Shown: positions 14,748 to 17,496 of the stretch, piece after piece | How positions within the stretch are numbered: the stretch's first letter is position 1 | How the letters are laid out: each line of letters starts with the position of its first letter | Translations under genes and position numbers: made by a program | Notes under the pieces: generated by a model | The model's database searches: none | What the model saw: the letters and a program-made list of their open reading frames with translations, nothing else | What the model was told of the DNA's origin: nothing | Origin: Desulfobulbus_C sp964551175 | GTDB taxonomy: Bacteria > Desulfobacterota > Desulfobulbia > Desulfobulbales > Desulfobulbaceae | Direction of reading: 5' to 3' | Assembly (NCBI GenBank): GCA_964551175.1 | Contig: CAZKBZ010000054.1 | Coordinates: 1 to 17,496 of the forward strand | Length of the DNA: 17,496 bases

Positions 14748-14791
14748 CTTCACTGCGTGAAGTTTCTACCCTCTTTGAGACGAGTTGTCAA
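14748..14791 (-). promoter_or_regulatory. hom operon promoter with adjacent palindrome
   Basis: On the minus strand a perfect TTGACA (14791-14786) is followed by 17 bases and TAGAAA (14768-14763, four of six -10 positions). Directly downstream, 14762-14748 is a perfect 15-bp palindrome (CTTCAC-TGC-GTGAAG) abutting the -10 and covering the expected transcription start, a natural operator position. The promoter is fairly strong by eye; the operator role is inferred. Confidence 0.6.
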
Positions 14792-14987
14792 AAAGTATAC
14801 AGCTACAATTTTCATAGCATAACATGCCCGGTTGCGTTATAGTCAGCTGTTAACTGAGAGGTCATTCATTTTTCAGGGCCTTCTCTTTTGTTTTCCGGTC
14901 AATGGATTATCTTTTTACTTTAGGGTACCTTGAAAAATAGCAATTTTGCAAGGTGGCCTTAAATCCTCTTATTTCAATCCAACCTAC
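14792..14987 (+). other. Divergent intergenic region upstream of adk
   Basis: This is the remainder of the 286-base space between hom and adk. It contains no convincing gene. On the plus strand TATAGT (14838-14843) could be a -10, but no -35 lies at the right distance, so the adk promoter is not identified. The imperfect palindrome at 14928-14953 (CCTTGaAAAAT - agca - ATTTTgCAAGG) lies about 45 bases before the adk start and would form a hairpin in the leader or serve as a binding site. Confidence 0.5.
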
Positions 14988-14993
14988 AAGGAG
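14988..14993 (+). promoter_or_regulatory. Ribosome-binding site of adk
   Basis: AAGGAG lies six bases before the ATG at 15000. It is present only on the left of the second N gap; the right-hand copy of the gene start begins two bases before its ATG, so a gene caller using the right copy will see no ribosome-binding site. Confidence 0.85.
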
Positions 14994-14997
14994 ACGA

Positions 14998-15052
14998 ATA
15001 TGAACATTCTGGCATTCGGACCAAACGGCAGCGGTAAAGGCACCCAGGGAGC
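14998..15052 (+). repeat. 55-bp contig-end copy, left side of second gap
   Basis: Identical over 55 bases to 15153-15207. It carries the adk ATG at 15000 and the first 17 codons plus two bases, which encode MNILAFGPNGSGKGTQG. Confidence 0.9.
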
Positions 15053-15152
15053 NNNNNNNNNNNNNNNNNNNNNNNNNNNNNNNNNNNNNNNNNNNNNNNN
15101 NNNNNNNNNNNNNNNNNNNNNNNNNNNNNNNNNNNNNNNNNNNNNNNNNNNN
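15053..15152. other. Assembly gap, 100 N
   Basis: This is a second run of exactly 100 N, flanked by the same length of identical sequence (55 bp) as the first. It is best read as an unmerged overlap, with nothing missing between 15052 and 15208. Confidence 0.98.
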
Positions 15153-15207
15153 ATATGAACATTCTGGCATTCGGACCAAACGGCAGCGGTAAAGGCACCC
15201 AGGGAGC
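15153..15207 (+). repeat. 55-bp contig-end copy, right side of second gap
   Basis: Identical to 14998-15052. The adk frame runs uninterrupted from the ATG at 15155 in this copy. Confidence 0.9.
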
Positions 15208-15829
15208 CATAGTCAAAGAAAAATTCGGCCTGGATCACATCGAATCCGGCGCCATCTTCCGTGAGCACATCAAGGGTGGAACCGAACTTGGCAAAAAAGC
15301 CAAAGAGTATATTGACCGCGGCGATCTGGTTCCCGATGAAATCACCATTCCCATGGTCCTGGAAACTCTTGAAAAATCCAAGGACAAAGGCTGGCTGCTG
15401 GATGGCTTCCCCCGCTCCCTGGCCCAGGCTGAAGCACTGGACAAGGCTTTGAAGGAATCCGGCATGCCGCTGGATTATGTTATTGAGATCGTGCTGGATC
15501 GTGAAATCGCCAAAGAGCGCATCATGGGCCGCCGTCTGTGCGCCAACGACAACAACCATCCCAACCACATCGCCTTTGAGGCCATCAAGCCTGTGGAAAA
15601 AGACGGCAAACTTGTCTGCCGCGTCTGCGGCGGCGAGCTGTCCACCCGGGACGATGACCAGGATGAAGAGGCTATCAATAAACGCCACAACATCTACTAC
15701 GACGACAAGACCGGCACCATGGCGGCAGTCAATTATTTTAAGAACAACAGCAATGCCAAGGTGATCTCCGTGGACGGCTCCAAGGGCATCAAGGAAATCT
15801 CAGAAGAAATTTTGAGCCAGCTGAGCTGA
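15155..15829 (+). CDS. adk: Adenylate kinase
   Basis: Adk interconverts ATP + AMP and 2 ADP. The 224-residue protein starts with the P-loop GPNGSGKGTQ (residues 7-16; more usual is GPPGAGKGTQ). It continues with ESGAIFREHI (AMP-binding), GDLVPDEITIPMVLE, LLDGFPRSLAQAEAL and MGRRLC. The LID insert (about 128-170) differs from E. coli and holds Cys129 and a CRVCG pair (Cys155, Cys158), suggesting possible zinc or structural cysteines but lacking a clear four-ligand set. The true start is the same ATG seen at 15000 before the gap; 15000-15052 joined to 15208-15829 gives the identical protein. A very strong terminator follows the stop by 23 bases. It faces away from hom. Confidence 0.95.
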   Translation: MNILAFGPNGSGKGTQGAIVKEKFGLDHIESGAIFREHIKGGTELGKKAKEYIDRGDLVPDEITIPMVLETLEKSKDKGWLLDGFPRSLAQAEALDKALKESGMPLDYVIEIVLDREIAKERIMGRRLCANDNNHPNHIAFEAIKPVEKDGKLVCRVCGGELSTRDDDQDEEAINKRHNIYYDDKTGTMAAVNYFKNNSNAKVISVDGSKGIKEISEEILSQLS

Positions 15830-15852
15830 TTCTTTTTCCTTTGGCTGTGGAC

Positions 15853-15893
15853 AAAGCGTTTCCGTGTCATGGTGACATGGAAACGCTTTTTTT
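15853..15893 (+). terminator. Rho-independent terminator of adk
   Basis: AAAGCGTTTCC (15853-15863) pairs with GGAAACGCTTT (15879-15889). Inside, a G-T wobble and TGTCA/TGACA extend the stem to about 17 pairs around a TGG loop. Seven T (15887-15893) follow. It is the strongest terminator in the window. Confidence 0.95.
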
Positions 15894-15895
15894 GT

Positions 15896-15924
15896 TTGAC
15901 AGTATCTGTTTTTTTTATTCATAC
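15896..15924 (+). promoter_or_regulatory. Candidate gmhA promoter
   Basis: A perfect TTGACA (15896-15901) starts two bases after the adk terminator T-run. The -10 region at 15919-15924 or one base further is weak (TCATAC/CATACA). If used, transcription would begin around 15930, at the gmhA start codons, so the message would have almost no leader. Confidence 0.4.
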
Positions 15925-15926
15925 AT

Positions 15927-16514
15927 ATGATTATGAAAACAATCATTTCCACAAACCTTGTCCAGTCAATCATGGCAAAGGAAGCCTTTGCCAGAGAATC
16001 TACTGAAAAAATCATTGAACTGGCCGGTCAGATTGTTGAAACCTTTAATGATGGCGGCAAACTGCTTATCTTCGGCAACGGCGGCAGTGCTGCCGATGCC
16101 CAGCACATGGCAGCCGAGTTTGTCAACAGGTTCCTCATCAACAGGCGCCCCCTGCCAGCAATTGCCCTGACCACCGACACATCCATACTCACCTCCATCG
16201 GCAATGATTTTTCTTTTGATCTTGTCTTTGTCAAACAGATCCAGGCACTGGGAAAGCCCGAAGACATGGCCCTGGGCATTTCCACATCAGGTACCTCGGC
16301 CAACGTGATCAAGGGAATGGCAACCGCTCGGGAAATCGGCTTGAAAACTGCAGCCCTCACCGGCGGGGAAGGAAGTGTTGCGGAAGATCTTGCCCGCAAC
16401 TGTGAACTGATCCTCAATGTCCCTTCAGACTCAACGCCACGTATCCAGGAAACTCATCTCTGGCTGGAGCATGTACTCTGTGAAATAGTGGAAAAGTCCA
16501 TTTTCACCGGCTGA
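15927..16514 (+). CDS. gmhA: Phosphoheptose isomerase (sedoheptulose-7-phosphate isomerase)
   Basis: GmhA converts sedoheptulose 7-phosphate to glycero-manno-heptose 7-phosphate, the first step to ADP-heptose for the LPS core. The 195-residue SIS-domain protein matches the family length (about 192). It has GNGGSAADAQHMAAEFVNRF (residues 50-69) with catalytic Glu64, ISTSGTSANVIKGM for phosphate binding, and a C-terminal RIQETHLWLEHVLCEIVE with catalytic His182. Two starts are possible, ATG at 15927 or 15933; homology begins at MKTII (15933). There is no Shine-Dalgarno sequence. It lies just after the adk terminator with its own possible promoter, and the next gene starts 11 bases after its stop. 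Confidence 0.95.
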   Translation: MIMKTIISTNLVQSIMAKEAFARESTEKIIELAGQIVETFNDGGKLLIFGNGGSAADAQHMAAEFVNRFLINRRPLPAIALTTDTSILTSIGNDFSFDLVFVKQIQALGKPEDMALGISTSGTSANVIKGMATAREIGLKTAALTGGEGSVAEDLARNCELILNVPSDSTPRIQETHLWLEHVLCEIVEKSIFTG

Positions 16515-16525
16515 CAGCAGTACTT

Positions 16526-17482
16526 ATGACCAGACAAACCGTCAAACCGCTTGATTTCAGCAGGCTGCACACCTATTCCCTGCACGATCGTCATTCCAAG
16601 GTTACTGTTGATGATTTCGCACGACCCGTCCGTCCCGGCATGACCGTTCAGGAACTCCTGGCCGGACTGCCGGCTCAATTTGCCGGTAGAGATTTTCCGG
16701 AATTTGTCCGGCGGGTGGCCACAGCGATTGGGAACAAGCGGCCTCTCCTGCTCGGCATGGGGGCCCATGTCATCAAGGTCGGCCTGAACCCGATCCTGAT
16801 TGACCTCATGGAACGCAACATTATCTCGGCCATTGCCCTGAACGGAGCCGGTATAATCCATGATACGGAAATCGCCATGGTAGGCCGGACCTCGGAAGAA
16901 GTTGGTGATGTGCTGGGCAAGGGTGCTTTCGGGGCAGCAAGGGAGACAGGAGAGGTCCTCAACAATGGTATCAACACCGGGGCGAAAGAGGGTATCGGCC
17001 TGGGTGAGGCAGTTGGCAATGAACTGCTCAGACAGAATTTTCCGTTTAACGACCAGAGCCTGCTTGCCCGGGCACGCATGATGAACATTCCGGTGACCGT
17101 TCACGTGGCCATCGGGACCGACATTATTCACATCCATCCGGGTGCCGACGGAGCAGCCATCGGCCGGACCAGCTACCACGATTTCCAGGTCTTCTGCCGC
17201 CTGGTCAGCGGTCTGGAAGGCGGGGTCTATTGCAATATCGGCTCAGCGGTCCTGCTGCCCGAGGTCTTTCTCAAGGCCCTGACCGTGGTCCGCAACCTGG
17301 GCTATGAGGTCAGAAAATTCACCACTGCAAACTTTGACTTTATCCGCCACTACCGGCCTGCCGTCAACGTGGTTCAGCGTCCCACGCTTGAGGGCGGCAG
17401 GGGCTTCAACTTTACCGGCCACCACGAACTGATGATCCCGCTGCTTGCGGCCGCAATAGTGGACAGGCTGGAATCTATCTGA
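16526..17482 (+). CDS. Uncharacterised protein with deoxyhypusine synthase-like fold
   Basis: No named function is recognised for this 318-residue cytoplasmic protein (no signal or membrane segment). By eye, its motif order follows deoxyhypusine synthase: PLLLGMGAHVIKVGLNPILIDL (73-94), a glycine word ALNGAGIIHDTE (104-115), GIGLGEAVGNELL, then IPVTVHVAIGTDIIHIHPG (near 190-206) and DGAAIG, GSAVLLPEVFLKAL (239-252) and TTANFDF. The DHS catalytic-lysine segment (GGGVVKHHI) would fall at GSAVLLPEV, where the lysine is absent; Lys250 lies a few residues on. A Rossmann-type NAD-binding enzyme is likely, but the reaction is unknown. The motifs are glycine- and histidine-rich and look conserved. 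It follows gmhA by 11 bases without a visible ribosome-binding site, so it is probably co-expressed; the link to heptose chemistry is only positional. Fold assignment is tentative. Confidence 0.7.
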   Translation: MTRQTVKPLDFSRLHTYSLHDRHSKVTVDDFARPVRPGMTVQELLAGLPAQFAGRDFPEFVRRVATAIGNKRPLLLGMGAHVIKVGLNPILIDLMERNIISAIALNGAGIIHDTEIAMVGRTSEEVGDVLGKGAFGAARETGEVLNNGINTGAKEGIGLGEAVGNELLRQNFPFNDQSLLARARMMNIPVTVHVAIGTDIIHIHPGADGAAIGRTSYHDFQVFCRLVSGLEGGVYCNIGSAVLLPEVFLKALTVVRNLGYEVRKFTTANFDFIRHYRPAVNVVQRPTLEGGRGFNFTGHHELMIPLLAAAIVDRLESI

Positions 17483-17496
17483 TATAGTCCCCTTCT

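Noticed and set aside
14824..14853. Nine-codon plus-strand mini-ORF (MPGCVIVSC) upstream of adk
   Set aside because: No ribosome-binding site, far from adk, and no composition suggesting a regulated leader peptide; chance open frame.
14714..14998. Riboswitch or T-box in front of hom or adk
   Set aside because: No T-box, lysine or other riboswitch core motif could be recognised; only simple palindromes are visible.

Overview
The window reads as a chromosomal, housekeeping stretch of a Gram-negative anaerobe of the Desulfobacterota (former Deltaproteobacteria), most likely near the Desulfobulbales. I infer this from gene content and order (argG-argH-lipoprotein-lysA-dapF-dapA-dapB), the archaeal-type phosphoglycerate mutase next to homoserine dehydrogenase, the divergent adenylate kinase, and phosphoheptose isomerase, which implies an outer membrane with heptose-containing LPS. 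No 16S or other decisive marker is present, so the placement is an inference. The sequence is a draft scaffold: it holds two runs of exactly 100 N.

Layout. (1) 1-7642, + strand: end of arginine synthesis (argG, cut at its 5' end by the window edge, and argH), a fibronectin-III lipoprotein whose N-terminus resembles LptM, then lysine/diaminopimelate genes lysA, dapF, dapA and dapB. A REP-like inverted repeat sits between lysA and dapF. A hairpin follows dapB. (2) 7705-8411: folK, split by the first N gap. (3) 8430-10703, + strand: a promoter and a tight run of four genes: a small membrane-anchored YHS/TRASH-like protein, a TalC/FSA-type transaldolase, a lytic transglycosylase and pgsA. (4) 10754-14713, - strand: a TauE/SafE permease, initiator tRNA-fMet with its own promoter and terminator, and a coupled hom-apgM-thioesterase operon. 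(5) 14714-14999: a divergent regulatory region. (6) 14998-17482, + strand: adk (second N gap at its start), a very strong terminator, gmhA, and a conserved-looking protein that resembles the deoxyhypusine synthase fold but lacks its catalytic lysine motif.

How it fits together. Regions 1 and 4 serve aspartate-family amino acids: LysA/DapF/DapA/DapB make diaminopimelate (also needed for peptidoglycan) and lysine, while Hom makes homoserine. The ApgM-like protein encoded one base after hom is the proposed non-orthologous homoserine kinase type. The envelope theme recurs in the LptM-like lipoprotein, lytic transglycosylase, PgsA (phosphatidylglycerol) and GmhA (LPS heptose).

Both N gaps are flanked by identical 55-bp sequences. 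Collapsing each pair restores an uninterrupted reading frame, so these are unmerged contig-end overlaps and not real duplications. I see no mobile gene, CRISPR array, prophage or defence system. The points most worth following are the deoxyhypusine-synthase-like protein, the Fn3/LptM-like lipoprotein, the REP-like element at the lysA stop codon, and the hom-apgM pairing.
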